64,000 nucleotides of DNA from Streptomyces fulvorobeus (GTDB taxonomy: Bacteria > Actinomycetota > Actinomycetes > Streptomycetales > Streptomycetaceae): positions 3,596,001 to 3,660,000 of the forward strand of contig NZ_BLWC01000001.1 of NCBI RefSeq assembly GCF_013167895.1, in the 5' to 3' direction. This document shows positions 35,372 to 45,245 of this stretch, piece by piece (positions within the stretch are counted from its first letter, which is position 1; each line of letters opens with the position of its first letter). The notes beneath the pieces were generated by a model. That model was given only the letters and a program-made list of their open reading frames with translations. It was not told the DNA's origin and did no database searches. A program made the position numbers and the translations under genes.

Positions 35372-36367
35372 ATGCGTGCGTATCTGACTGCTGCCGGGGC
35401 CGCCCTCCTGCTCGTCCTGACGGGGGCGGTCCCGGCCGTGGCCGACGAGGGGGCCGACCAGAGCTTCACGATCGAGGACCCCCGGGTCACGGAGTCCAGC
35501 GGCCTCGCCGCGAGCCGGCTCCACCCGGGCGTCTACTGGACGCACAACGACAGTGAGGACGGCCCCTACCTGTACGCCGTCGACTCCAGGACCGGGAAGA
35601 CCGTCGCGACGCTCACCCTGCGGGGGGTGGGGGAGCCCCGGGACGTCGAAGCGGTCTCGGTCGGGCCGGACGGGAATCTGTACGTCGGTGACATCGGCGA
35701 CAACCTCGACGGGTCCTGGGACCATGTCTGGATCTACCGCCTCCCCGAGCCGAAGCGGCTGCGGGACGCCACGGTGCGGGCGACCCAGTTCGACGTGACG
35801 TACGCGGACGGGGCGCGCGACGCCGAGGCGATGATGGTGCACCCGAGGACCGGGCGGGTCTACATCGCCTCGAAGAACGAGGACGGCGGCGGCCTCTACG
35901 AGGGGCCCGCCCGGCTCTCCACCGGAGGGACCAACGTGTTCCGGCGGGTGGGCGAGGTGCCGTGGGTGACGGACGGCGCGTTCTCGCCGGACGGCAGGCA
36001 CCTGGTGCTGCGGTCCTACTTCAGCGCTCGCCGGTACGCCTTCGAGGACGGCAGGCTGGGCGACGACGACCGGGTGGACGCGCCGTTCCAGGGACAGGCC
36101 GAGTCGGTGACGTACACGGCGGACGGCTCCGCGCTGATGTTCGGCTCGGAGGGGACGGGCAGCGGTGTGGTGCGGGTGGACACGGAAGGCGGGGGCGGCG
36201 GTGGTACGCCGCCTTCGGGGAAGCCAGGGGACGGGAGTACCGCGGGCACCGGCCCGGCCGGCGGCGGGGAGGACGGCCGGAAGGGGAGCGCCACGCTCGG
36301 CGCCGCGGTCGTCGCCGCGGCGGTGGTCGGCGCGCTGGTCCTGGGAAGGCGGCGCCGGGCCGGCTGA
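35372..36367 (+). CDS. Secreted, C-terminally anchored beta-propeller-like protein
   Basis: A 331-residue exported protein. The signal peptide ends at AVA-DEG (about residue 24). The mature part carries blade-like repeats (YLYAVDSRTGKTVATLTLRG, VSVGPDGNLYVGDIGDN, MMVHPRTGRVYIASKNE, AFSPDGRHLVLRS), which resemble WD40/NHL propellers. A Gly/Pro-rich linker and a C-terminal helix (GAAVVAAAVVGALVLG) followed by RRRRAG suggest membrane anchoring; no LPxTG is seen. It may bind ligand or have esterase-like activity, but there is no evidence for a specific function. Confidence 0.82.
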   Translation: MRAYLTAAGAALLLVLTGAVPAVADEGADQSFTIEDPRVTESSGLAASRLHPGVYWTHNDSEDGPYLYAVDSRTGKTVATLTLRGVGEPRDVEAVSVGPDGNLYVGDIGDNLDGSWDHVWIYRLPEPKRLRDATVRATQFDVTYADGARDAEAMMVHPRTGRVYIASKNEDGGGLYEGPARLSTGGTNVFRRVGEVPWVTDGAFSPDGRHLVLRSYFSARRYAFEDGRLGDDDRVDAPFQGQAESVTYTADGSALMFGSEGTGSGVVRVDTEGGGGGGTPPSGKPGDGSTAGTGPAGGGEDGRKGSATLGAAVVAAAVVGALVLGRRRRAG

Positions 36368-36377
36368 GCCCGCCGGT

Positions 36378-36506
36378 TCAGTCCTCGTCGGTGAGGGGGC
36401 GCAGCTCGTAGCGGAGCGTCCGGTCCCGCTTGAACCTGCGGGCCGGCGGGACGAGAACGCCTTGCGGGGCCGGGTACTCGCGAGAGAGCATCCTGGCGGC
36501 GTGCAC
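36378..36506 (-). CDS. Possible small protein (42 aa)
   Basis: A short frame from GTG 36506, preceded by AAGGAGG, encodes 42 residues beginning VHAARMLSREYPAPQGVLVP and ending RYELRPLTDED. It is basic in the middle and acidic at the end. The ribosome binding site is strong but only two bases from the GTG; an internal ATG is 16 bases away. Composition is protein-like and it fills an otherwise empty 220-bp gap. It could instead be a fragment. Not recognised. Confidence 0.35.
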   Translation of the reverse strand: MHAARMLSREYPAPQGVLVPPARRFKRDRTLRYELRPLTDED

Positions 36507-36588
36507 GTCCTCCTTGGAGCCCGTCCGTCGCCGCACGGACCGGCCGCCGCGTCACTCCGGGCCGCCGCACGGCCTACGCTCTCCCCTC

Positions 36589-37101
36589 ATGCCGATCAAC
36601 GGACCCCGACCCCTCACCACCGCGCGCCTCGACGCGCTGCCGCTGGAGGCCGGACACGCCCGGGAGATGGCCGCCGTCCTCCTCGACCCGGCGCTGCACA
36701 CCTATACCGGGGGCGCTCCGGAGGACGAGGACATGCTGCGGGCCCGGTACGAACGCCAGAGCGCGGGATCGCCCGACCCCGCCGAGCTCTGGTGGAACTG
36801 GGTGCTCCGGGAGCGCGCCGAAGGCCGCCTGGTCGGTTATGTGCAGGCGACCGTACGCGGTCCCCTGGCCGAGGTGGCCTGGGTGGTGGGGACCCGGTGG
36901 CAGGGCCGGGGGTACGCGAGGGAGGCGGCGAAGGGCCTGGTCACGCACCTGCTGGACGGCGGAGCGGTCCGTACGGTCGTGGCGCACATCCACCCGCGTC
37001 ACGCCGCGTCCGCCGCCGTGGCGGCGGCGGCCGGGCTCGCGCCGACCGGCGTGCTGGAGGACGGCGAGGTGCGGTGGCGCCTACAAGCGCCGGGCCCCTA
37101 G
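36589..37101 (+). CDS. GNAT-family N-acetyltransferase
   Basis: A 170-residue acetyl-CoA-dependent acetyltransferase. The core includes the beta4 strand EVAWVVGTRWQGRGYAREAAKGL with the acetyl-CoA-binding Q/R-G-x-G-Y/A motif (QGRGYA) and the late element VVAHIHPRHAASAAVAAAAGL typical of RimJ/RimL-like GNATs. The substrate is unknown. Followed by a methyltransferase gene 11 bp downstream, so they are likely cotranscribed. Confidence 0.88.
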   Translation: MPINGPRPLTTARLDALPLEAGHAREMAAVLLDPALHTYTGGAPEDEDMLRARYERQSAGSPDPAELWWNWVLRERAEGRLVGYVQATVRGPLAEVAWVVGTRWQGRGYAREAAKGLVTHLLDGGAVRTVVAHIHPRHAASAAVAAAAGLAPTGVLEDGEVRWRLQAPGP

Positions 37102-37112
37102 GGTGCGCGTCC

Positions 37113-37805
37113 ATGACCACTGCTGACTTCCTGAGCGCCACCCGGGCCTCCTACGACGTCCTCGCCGACGACTACGCCGCCCGCTTCCAGGACGAACTGG
37201 CCGCCAAGCCCATGGACCGGGCCCTGCTGACGGGCTTCGCCGAACTCGTACGGAACGGGGGCGGCGGCCCGCTGGCCGACGTGGGCTGCGGGACGGGCCG
37301 GGTGACGGCCTTTCTGCACGGTCTCGGCGCCGACGTGTTCGGCATCGACCTGTCCCCGGGGATGCTGGCCGTGGCTCGGCGCCACTACCCCGGTCTGCGG
37401 TTCGACGAGGGGTCGATGCTCGGCCTCGACCTCCCGGACGGCGGCCTCGGCGGGCTGCTGGCCTGGTACTCCACGATCCACGTGCCGGACGAGCGGCTTC
37501 CCGGCGCGTTCGCCGAGTTCCACCGGGTGCTCGCCCCGGGCGGCCACCTCCTGCTGGCATTCCAGGCGGGTGACGAGGTGCTGCGCCTGACGGAGGCGTG
37601 GGGGCGGGACGTCGACCTCGACTTCCGGCGGCGCCGGCCGGAGTGGGTGGCCGGGCTGCTGGCCGGGGCGGGGCTGACGCCCACGGCCCGGACGGTCCGG
37701 GAGGCCGATACCGGGAGCGACTTCCCGGAGAAGATCCCGCAGGCGTTCCTGCTGGCGAGGAAGCCGGTTGTCAGTGGTGCGCGCGAGGATGGGGGCACCA
37801 ACTGA
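37113..37805 (+). CDS. Class I SAM-dependent methyltransferase
   Basis: A 230-residue methyltransferase. Motif I LADVGCGTGRVT binds S-adenosylmethionine; the acidic residue of motif II is in VFGIDLSPGML, and LAPGGHLLLAFQAG is post-motif III. The first 40 residues (SYDVLADDYAARFQDEL) are the usual Ubie/Methyltransf_11-type lid. The acceptor substrate is unknown. It sits in a short operon with the GNAT gene and, 13 bp downstream, a DUF4259 gene. Confidence 0.9.
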   Translation: MTTADFLSATRASYDVLADDYAARFQDELAAKPMDRALLTGFAELVRNGGGGPLADVGCGTGRVTAFLHGLGADVFGIDLSPGMLAVARRHYPGLRFDEGSMLGLDLPDGGLGGLLAWYSTIHVPDERLPGAFAEFHRVLAPGGHLLLAFQAGDEVLRLTEAWGRDVDLDFRRRRPEWVAGLLAGAGLTPTARTVREADTGSDFPEKIPQAFLLARKPVVSGAREDGGTN

Positions 37806-37818
37806 GGGGGAGTTCACC

Positions 37819-38235
37819 ATGGGCACCTGGGACATCGGGCACTTCGACAACGACACCGCGGCGGACTTCGGCGGTGGCCTGGACGACGCGCCGTCCGACA
37901 AGCGCGAGGCCCTGCTGCGGGACGCTCTGACGGCGGTGACACGGACGGGGCGCGAGGAGTACCTCGACTCCGAGGAGGCCGTGGTGGCGGTGGCCGCCGC
38001 CGCGCTGATCGCCGCCCAGTGCCCGGGCGGAGCGCCGGTGACCACCCCGTACGGGCCGGACGAACCGCTGCCCCCGCTCGACCCGGAGCTGCGCGGCCTG
38101 GCCGTGAGTGCCCTGGACCGGGTGGTGGGGGAGAACTCCGAACTCCCCGGGCTGTGGGCCGGCGCGGGGGCGGGCGAGCAGTGGGCGGCGGGCGTCACCG
38201 GGCTCCGGAAGGTGCTGGCGGAGGCGGTGGTCTGA
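37819..38235 (+). CDS. DUF4259 protein
   Basis: A 138-residue protein starting MGTWDIGHFDNDTAADFGGG, the hallmark N-terminus of DUF4259 proteins. The body is helical and acidic (EEYLDSEEAVVAVAAAALIA, ELRGLAVSALDRVVGENSEL). Function unknown. A GAGGGGGAG ribosome binding site precedes the ATG. It is the last gene before a strong bidirectional hairpin. Confidence 0.88.
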   Translation: MGTWDIGHFDNDTAADFGGGLDDAPSDKREALLRDALTAVTRTGREEYLDSEEAVVAVAAAALIAAQCPGGAPVTTPYGPDEPLPPLDPELRGLAVSALDRVVGENSELPGLWAGAGAGEQWAAGVTGLRKVLAEAVV

Positions 38236-38304
38236 GGGCCGGGTGAGAGCGGTCCCTCCCGGCCGGTGCGGCGGGCGCGGCCGGGGGAGGCGAGGGCGCG
38301 GAGC

Positions 38305-38342
38305 AGAACGGCCCCGCGCGCCGGAGCGTGCGGGGCCGTTCT
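38305..38342. terminator. Bidirectional hairpin terminator between DUF4259 gene and serC
   Basis: AGAACGGCCCCGC (38305-38317) and GCGGGGCCGTTCT (38330-38342) form a perfect 13-bp stem with a 12-nt loop, located between two convergent genes. The A/T ends of the stem give short U-tracts on both strands. Confidence 0.85.
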
Positions 38343-38356
38343 CGCGGGCGTGACCG

Positions 38357-39562
<1,206 letters not shown>

Positions 39563-40771
39563 TCAGCCCAGGTGGACCGGGAGTTCGAATAGGTCGTTCT
39601 GGGTGACGATCGGCTTGTTGCGGAGCTCGGAGGCCGGAACCGCGAGGTCCAGCTGCGGGAAACGCCCGTACAGCGCGGGCAGGGCGACACCCGCTTCGAG
39701 GCGGGAGAGCGCCGCGCCCGGGCAGACGTGCGGGCCGTGGCCGAAGGCGATGTGCCGGTTGGGCGAGCGGGTGGCGTCGAAGTCGCCGGCGGTCGGCCCG
39801 TACTGCTCCTCGTCGCGGCCGAGCGCGCCGAAGGAGACGACCAGTGCCTCACCCTTGGGCAGGACACGGTCACCGACCGGCACGTCCTCGGTGGCGAACC
39901 GGATCAGGACGTGCGATGTGGGCGAGTTCCAGCGCAGCGTCTCCTCGATCACGTCCTCCCACGCGATCTCGCCGTTCAGCACCCGCTCGCGCTGCTCCGG
40001 ATGGGTCTGGAGCGCCTCCACGACGTTGACGATCAGGCTGATCGTCGTCTCGTGGCCCGCCGCGACGATCAGCTGGAGCGTGTTGACGATCTCCTCGTCG
40101 GAGAGCCGGTCCCCGTCCTCGGAGGCCGCGATCAGGGCACTGGTCAGGTCGTCGCCCGGGTCCGCCCGCTTGCCGTCCACGATCTTGCCGAAGAGGGCGC
40201 CGAGGTCCGCCATCATCTGCGGGACCTTCTCCGGCGGCGTCTGCGTCGAGAAGAACATCTCGAACAGTTCCTTGAGGCGGGGGTGGTCGGCGGCGTCCAC
40301 GCCCATCAGCTCGCTGATGACGTTCATCGGCAGCGGGTAGGCGAACTCCGCCTTCAGGTCGACCGGCTCGCCTTCGGGGAGCGCGGCGAGCCGGTCGAGG
40401 CTCGCGTGCGTCAGCGCCTCGATGCCCGCCCGCAGCCGCTCCACCCGCTTCACCGTCAACGCCTGCGCGACCAGGGTGCGGAGCCTGCGGTGCTCGGTGC
40501 CGTCCACCGTCAGCATGGAGCGGCCCGGGTTGACCAGGCCGATCAGCGCCCAGTCCATGGGTATCTCGCCGCGCTGCCAGGCGCCCCACTCGTTGATGTC
40601 CTTCACCACCCGGCTGTCGGTGAGCAGCGCCCGCGCCTCCGCGTGGCGGGTGACGGCGTAGCAGTGCACCCCGCCGGGCAGTTCGACCTCGGCCAGCGGC
40701 CCGGCCGCCCGCAGCGCGGCGCTCTCCGCGTCGAGATCGGTGACGAAGGGGTCGAGGGCGATCCGGGTCAT
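39563..40771 (-). CDS. Cytochrome P450 (CYP154-like), conservon-associated
   Basis: A 402-residue P450 from ATG 40771. The heme-binding loop is FGHGPHVCPGAALSRLE with Cys350; the I-helix AGHETT is at 238-243 and the ExxR is ETLR (277-280), so it should be catalytically complete. The start overlaps the stop of the upstream P450 gene (ATGA at 40768-40771). CYP154 members encoded downstream of conservons are established in Streptomyces; this pairing with a CYP157-type neighbour fits. The substrate is unknown; it needs ferredoxin partners not encoded here. Confidence 0.92.
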   Translation of the reverse strand: MTRIALDPFVTDLDAESAALRAAGPLAEVELPGGVHCYAVTRHAEARALLTDSRVVKDINEWGAWQRGEIPMDWALIGLVNPGRSMLTVDGTEHRRLRTLVAQALTVKRVERLRAGIEALTHASLDRLAALPEGEPVDLKAEFAYPLPMNVISELMGVDAADHPRLKELFEMFFSTQTPPEKVPQMMADLGALFGKIVDGKRADPGDDLTSALIAASEDGDRLSDEEIVNTLQLIVAAGHETTISLIVNVVEALQTHPEQRERVLNGEIAWEDVIEETLRWNSPTSHVLIRFATEDVPVGDRVLPKGEALVVSFGALGRDEEQYGPTAGDFDATRSPNRHIAFGHGPHVCPGAALSRLEAGVALPALYGRFPQLDLAVPASELRNKPIVTQNDLFELPVHLG

Positions 40772-42015
40772 TGCTTGCCTCCGATGGCGGGCGTGGGAGT
40801 GAAACGGACCGGCAGGTCCGTGAGACCGCGCAGCCACGGGGACGGGCGCCGCGTCAACTGCTCCTCGGCCACCGCGAGGTCGACGTCCGGCAGCCGGTCC
40901 AGGAGTACCTCGATACCGGTACGGGCGATGACCTCGGCGGTCTCCTGGGCGGGGAAAGGACAGCGGTGCTCGCCGTGGCCGAACGAGAGGAAGGCGTTGT
41001 TGCCGCCGGTGAGCGCCGAGCCGTCGGTCCGTATCTGCGGGTCGCCGTTGGCGGCGGCGATGCCGAGGAGCAGCAGGTCACCGGCGGCGATGTGACGCCC
41101 GCCGAGGCGGGTCTCGCGGGCGGCCCAGCGGCCGGCGACGTTCTGGCTGGGGGTGTCCTCCCAGAGCACCTCGTTCATCGCCTCGCCGACGCTGTGCCGG
41201 CCGCCCGAAAGCGAGGCGGCGAAGCGGTCGTCGGTCAGCATCAGCCGCAGCGAGTTGCCCATCCAGTCGGCGGTCGGCTGGTGGCCCGCGGCCATCATGA
41301 CCATGAGGTCCTGGGTGATCTCCTCGTCCGAGAAGCCGTCCGTGTTGGCGAGCATGCGCGTCGCCACGTCGTCGCCGGGCTCGGCGCGCTTGTCCACGAG
41401 GAGCTGGACCATCGACGTGGCGAGGTGCGTCTGCCCGGCGAACGCCCGCTCCCGGCCGTCGATCATGTCGTTGATCGAGCCGACGAGCGCCGCCCCGGTC
41501 TCGTTGGAGAAGCCGTAGATCCTCGCCAGGACGAGGGCGGGGAGCAGCATCGCGTACTCGGCGATGATGTCCGTACGGCCCGTGGAGCAGAACCGGTCGA
41601 CGAGGCCGTCGGCGAACTCCTCCGCGTACCGCTTGAGCGCGAACGGGTCGACGCCCTCCAGGGCGTCACTGATCATCGCCGCGCGCCTGCTGTGCCGCTC
41701 GCCGACGGTGTAGAGGATCGACGGCTGCCCGCGGCCGATCATCGGCAGCAGGGGCCAGTCGTCGGGGATGCGGTCCCACTGGTTCCACAGCCCGGAGTCC
41801 CGGCTGAACAGCACCGGGTCGCCGGTGACCTGGTGCAGCTCGCGGTAGCCGAGGATCAGCCAGGCGGGCACGTCGCCGTCGAGGACGACCGGGGCGACGG
41901 CGCCGTGGTCGCGGCGCATGTCCCGGTACAGCTGGACGGGGTCGGCCTGGAACCGCGGGCCGGAGAGCGGCACGGGCTGGGACGCGGTGCCGTGGGACAC
42001 GGGGCACTGGTTCAC
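40768..42015 (-). CDS. cvnE: Cytochrome P450 lacking ExxR (CYP157-like, CvnE)
   Basis: A 415-residue P450-fold protein from GTG 42015, whose start overlaps the stop of the GTPase gene (GTGA). The heme loop FGHGEHRCPFP has Cys352 but Phe in place of the usual Gly two positions on. The K-helix reads EVLW (282-285), so the Arg of ExxR is replaced by Trp, and the I-helix has AGHQPT instead of AGxET. The CYP157 family of conservons is known to lack ExxR. Activity is therefore uncertain; it may need its CYP154 partner. Confidence 0.9.
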   Translation of the reverse strand: MNQCPVSHGTASQPVPLSGPRFQADPVQLYRDMRRDHGAVAPVVLDGDVPAWLILGYRELHQVTGDPVLFSRDSGLWNQWDRIPDDWPLLPMIGRGQPSILYTVGERHSRRAAMISDALEGVDPFALKRYAEEFADGLVDRFCSTGRTDIIAEYAMLLPALVLARIYGFSNETGAALVGSINDMIDGRERAFAGQTHLATSMVQLLVDKRAEPGDDVATRMLANTDGFSDEEITQDLMVMMAAGHQPTADWMGNSLRLMLTDDRFAASLSGGRHSVGEAMNEVLWEDTPSQNVAGRWAARETRLGGRHIAAGDLLLLGIAAANGDPQIRTDGSALTGGNNAFLSFGHGEHRCPFPAQETAEVIARTGIEVLLDRLPDVDLAVAEEQLTRRPSPWLRGLTDLPVRFTPTPAIGGKQ

Positions 42016-42656
42016 GGGGTGGGCTCCGGAGTCATGGCGGCGGGGGCCGCCGTCAGGGCCGCTTCCGGGGCGCGGGCGGCAGCCAGCTGCTGAAGGTGTT
42101 CGACCAGGGTGATCAGTACGTACTTGCTGGACGAACGGTCCCGGGCGTCGCACTCGACGAGCGGTACGTCGGGTGCGATGTCGAGGGCGTCCCGGAGCTG
42201 CTGCTCGCTGTGGAACGGACCGCCGAAGTCGTTGCACGCGACGATGAACGGCGTCCCGTGGTGTTCCAGCCGGTCGATCGCGTACCAGGAGTCGGAGAGG
42301 CGCCGGGTGTCGACGAGGACGACGGCGCCGAGGGTGCCGGAGAACAGCCGGTCCCACAGGAACCAGAAGCGCTCCTGTCCCGGCGCGCCGAAGAGGTAGA
42401 GGACCGAGTGCGCGTCGAGCGTGATGCGGCCGAAGTCGAAGGCGACCGTGGTGGACGTCTTGGACTGCACGCCGTCGAGGTGGTCGACCGCCTCGCCGGC
42501 GCGCGTCATGGTCTCCTCCGTGTTGAGCGGACGGATCTCGCTCACGGAACGGACCATGGTGGTCTTGCCGACCCCGAAGCCGCCGACGACGACGATCTTG
42601 AGGCCGTTGTCGGCCGTCGCCTGCAGGGCGTCACGGTCAGAGGTTGCGGAGTCCAA
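42012..42656 (-). CDS. cvnD: Conservon GTPase CvnD
   Basis: A 214-residue Ras-like/MglA-like GTP-binding protein. The P-loop GGFGVGKTT, switch region (TSTTVAFDFG), APGQERFWFLW (the DxxG equivalent, with Ala replacing Asp) and CNDF (the NKxD equivalent) are visible. The start is TTG 42656 (LDSATSDRDALQ), matching the usual CvnD N-terminus and overlapping cvnC by 20 bp. In conservons it receives input from the CvnA sensor via CvnB/C at the membrane, analogous to eukaryotic G-protein modules. Confidence 0.93.
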   Translation of the reverse strand: MDSATSDRDALQATADNGLKIVVVGGFGVGKTTMVRSVSEIRPLNTEETMTRAGEAVDHLDGVQSKTSTTVAFDFGRITLDAHSVLYLFGAPGQERFWFLWDRLFSGTLGAVVLVDTRRLSDSWYAIDRLEHHGTPFIVACNDFGGPFHSEQQLRDALDIAPDVPLVECDARDRSSSKYVLITLVEHLQQLAAARAPEAALTAAPAAMTPEPTP

Positions 42657-43008
42657 CGAGCACCTGTTCCAGGAGGTCGGGGTCGGGGAGGCGGTCCGCG
42701 ACACGGGAGGTCCGGGGGTGGCGGGCGCTGATCCTGCCGGTGTCGAGCAGGTCGCACAGAATGATGCGCACGATGCTCACGGGCAGGTTCAGGCTCGCGG
42801 CGATCTCGACGAGGGCGCGGGGCCGCTCGCACATCCGCAGGATCGCGACGTACTCCGACTGCATGCCGGGGGCCGGCTCGCATTCGGAGACGACGAGCGT
42901 CACCAGGTCGAAGGCGGCTGACCCTGACCGGCTGCGGCCGCCGGTCAGGGTGTACAGCCGGTCCGGGTCGTCGTCGCGGCCCGGGCGGCGACGGGGTTCC
43001 GCCGTCAT
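42637..43008 (-). CDS. cvnC: Conservon DUF742 protein CvnC
   Basis: A 123-residue DUF742 protein. It has RLYTLTGGRS near the N-terminus and a winged-helix-like body (ALVEIAASLNLPVSIVRIIL) ending LEQVLVGLRNL. It bridges cvnB and cvnD: its ATG overlaps the cvnB stop by 4 bp (43005-43008) and its end overlaps cvnD by 20 bp. Confidence 0.93.
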   Translation of the reverse strand: MTAEPRRRPGRDDDPDRLYTLTGGRSRSGSAAFDLVTLVVSECEPAPGMQSEYVAILRMCERPRALVEIAASLNLPVSIVRIILCDLLDTGRISARHPRTSRVADRLPDPDLLEQVLVGLRNL

Positions 43009-43442
43009 ACGTCCGCGGTTTCCGCGTCGGCGGCGGCTTCGGCGGGGGTGCGCGGCGGGGCGACGAGGTGCTCGCCGAGCTGCTCGACGAGTTCGCTCAT
43101 GTTGTGGCCGACGAGGCCCACGTCGGAGTCCTCGGAGGCGACGACCGCGAGGTGGGCACCCGCGCCCGCCTCGACGATGAACAGGACCCCGCCGTAGAAC
43201 TCGGCCATCGCGGACCGTACGCCGCCGGTGCCGTCACCGAACTCGATGGACGCGCCGTGCGAGAGGCTCTGGATGCCGGCGGAGATCGCGGCCAGCTGGT
43301 CGGCCTGGTCGACGGAGAGCTCCGGGGTGCGGCACAGCTTGAGGCCGTCCCTGGACAGGACGAGGGCGTGCCGGGCGCCGGGCGTGCGGTCGAGCAGCCC
43401 CTCCAGCAGCCAGTTGAGCTTCTCGTCGGTGGTCGCGGTCAT
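43005..43442 (-). CDS. cvnB: Conservon roadblock/LC7 protein CvnB
   Basis: A 145-residue roadblock/LC7-domain protein: KLNWLLEGLLDRTPGARHAL, LSRDGLKLC, QADQLAAISAGIQSLSHGAS. Roadblock proteins act as GTPase-associated adaptors (like MglB) and probably control CvnD. It is coupled to cvnA (ATGA-type overlap at 43439-43442) and to cvnC. The C-terminal tail is Ala/Glu-rich. Confidence 0.94.
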   Translation of the reverse strand: MTATTDEKLNWLLEGLLDRTPGARHALVLSRDGLKLCRTPELSVDQADQLAAISAGIQSLSHGASIEFGDGTGGVRSAMAEFYGGVLFIVEAGAGAHLAVVASEDSDVGLVGHNMSELVEQLGEHLVAPPRTPAEAAADAETADV

Positions 43443-44932
43443 CGGGTGTCGCCTTCCAGGTGCGGGGAGTTGGCTCGTACCGCCTTGCTGAAGGTGCTGA
43501 AGCGGGCTGCCTGGACCTTCGGGTCGGTGGTGCGGGGCCGGGAGGCGTCGGCGTCTGTGGTGACGCCTCCGTTACGGGATTCGGCGGCGGCGAGGGTGCG
43601 TCCGCGGCGGCGCTTGGGCAGGCCGCTCTCGCCGAACTGGGGGAGGGAGCCGGTCGTCTCCGACGCGGCGCCGTGCTCTTCGCGGGGCGGGGAGCCGGCG
43701 GTGGGCTCCTGTACGGGGCCCGGGGCGGCGCTCCGGACGGTGTCCGGGGCGGTGACCGGGGCGGTGTCCGCCGCCGGCGCGTGCGCCGGGACCGGCTCGG
43801 GCGTCGGCGCCGCGCGGGAGATGAGCTCGTGCGGCAGCATCATCAGCGCGCCGGTGCCGCCGCGCGCGGACGGCCGGAAGGAGACGGTGAGGCCGTGCTT
43901 GCGGGCCAGCCGGCCGACGACGGCGAGACCGAGCCGGGTGCCGGAGATGCCGGTGAGGTCCTGGGCGGCGGAGGACACGGCACGCTCGGCGCGGCGCAGC
44001 TGCACCTCGCTCATCACCAGGCCGCTGTCCTCGACGGTGACGACGATGCCGGCCGGCACCTCCTCGACGTACACGTGCACCTCGGCGGTGGGCGGTGAGA
44101 AGTTCGCCGCGTTGTCGAGGAGTTCGGCGAGTGCGTGCATGATGCCCTCGGCCGCGTGCCCGGCGATCGCCACATCACTGGTGGAGTGCAGACGCACCCG
44201 CTGGTAGCTGCCGATACGGCCCATCGCGCCGCGCAGGATCGACTCCATGACGATCGGCTTCGCCCAGCGGCGGCCGGAGCGTGCCCCGGTCAGTACGGCG
44301 ATGGAGTCGGCCAGCCGGCCGGCCTGGGCGGTGCGGTGGTCCAGGTGCAGGAGATCACCGAGCACGTCCTCGGCCGTGTGCCGGTGCTCCATCTCGCGCA
44401 GGTCGGCCAGCATGCTCGTGGCGAGGGCCTGCATCCGGCCCGCCGCGTTGGCGCAGGCGGCGACGGCGGCGGACCGCTCGGTCTCGCTGTGCTTGGCGCG
44501 GGCCGCCAGCCGTGTCACCTCGGCGCCGAGGCGGTCGCACTCGGCGGCGGCCTCGGAGGTGATGCGGGCCGTCTCGGCGGCCGCCTGGGCGTTGACCCGG
44601 GCGGTCTCAGTGGCGGCGGCGGCTCTGATCCTGGCGGTCTCGGCGGTGAAGCGCTGCGCCTCGGCCGCCGAGGAGGAGACGAGCCGTGAGGTCTCGGCGG
44701 TGAACCGCTGGGCGTCGGCGGCCCGCATCGCGCGCAGTGCGCGCGCGGTGAGCAGGGAGTGGACGGCGACGGTCACGGCGGCGCAGAGCAGCGCGGCGGC
44801 GGTGCCCGCTCCCCAGGCCAGCGTGGTCCGTACCGACGCGGGGGCGGCGGCGACCGCCCACAGGCACAGGGAACCGGTTACGGCTGCGGAGACCAGCAGG
44901 GCGAGTGCGGTCGGCCGGAATATGGGGCGCAA
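43439..44932 (-). CDS. cvnA: Conservon sensor histidine-kinase-like protein CvnA
   Basis: A 497-residue membrane sensor. Two TM helices near the N-terminus (TALALLVSAAVTGSLCLWAV and TLAWGAGTAAALLCAAVTVA) lead into a long Ala/Glu/Arg coiled coil (SRLVSSSAAEAQRFTAETA), then a DHp-like region around DVLGDLLHLDHRTAQAGRLAD and a GHKL ATPase with N-box ALAELLDNAANFSPP and G-box TRLGLAVVGRLARKHG. I take TTG 44932 because AAGGA lies ahead of it; the frame stays open to TTG 45040, with GTG 45004 between, but neither has a good ribosome site. A Pro-rich cytoplasmic tail ends the protein. First gene of the cvnABCD-P450-P450 operon. Confidence 0.88.
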   Translation of the reverse strand: MRPIFRPTALALLVSAAVTGSLCLWAVAAAPASVRTTLAWGAGTAAALLCAAVTVAVHSLLTARALRAMRAADAQRFTAETSRLVSSSAAEAQRFTAETARIRAAAATETARVNAQAAAETARITSEAAAECDRLGAEVTRLAARAKHSETERSAAVAACANAAGRMQALATSMLADLREMEHRHTAEDVLGDLLHLDHRTAQAGRLADSIAVLTGARSGRRWAKPIVMESILRGAMGRIGSYQRVRLHSTSDVAIAGHAAEGIMHALAELLDNAANFSPPTAEVHVYVEEVPAGIVVTVEDSGLVMSEVQLRRAERAVSSAAQDLTGISGTRLGLAVVGRLARKHGLTVSFRPSARGGTGALMMLPHELISRAAPTPEPVPAHAPAADTAPVTAPDTVRSAAPGPVQEPTAGSPPREEHGAASETTGSLPQFGESGLPKRRRGRTLAAAESRNGGVTTDADASRPRTTDPKVQAARFSTFSKAVRANSPHLEGDTR

Positions 44933-45245
44933 GCGGAGTCCTTGGGGCGGACGGTACGGGCGGGGCAATCGGGATTCTTCAGCCCATGAAGGTCGGAACG
45001 TCACAACTGGAGCTGAGAATTGCTGATCAAGACTCGGCAACTATAGGAGAATTGACGACTCGTTTGGGGATTCTCTGTGGTCATTTCTGATTGATCCTTC
45101 GGGAGGGGTGCCACCGGGCCGGTGAAGGCTCACCACGTGCCCCCCGGGGTCGGGAAACCGGATGTGACCATCTTCTTCCGGCATCCGAATCGCCAGGAGA
45201 GCCGGACGGATAGGCTGAGTAGCCCGATCGAGGAAGCAGGGAACC
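44933..45245. other. Divergent promoter region between cvnA and the LCP gene
   Basis: About 313 bp (less if cvnA starts further upstream at 45004 or 45040). It is AT-richer around 45030-45100 and contains TTGACG at 45052-45057 and the -10-like TAGGCT just upstream of the LCP start (near 45211). No further gene is seen. Confidence 0.45.
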
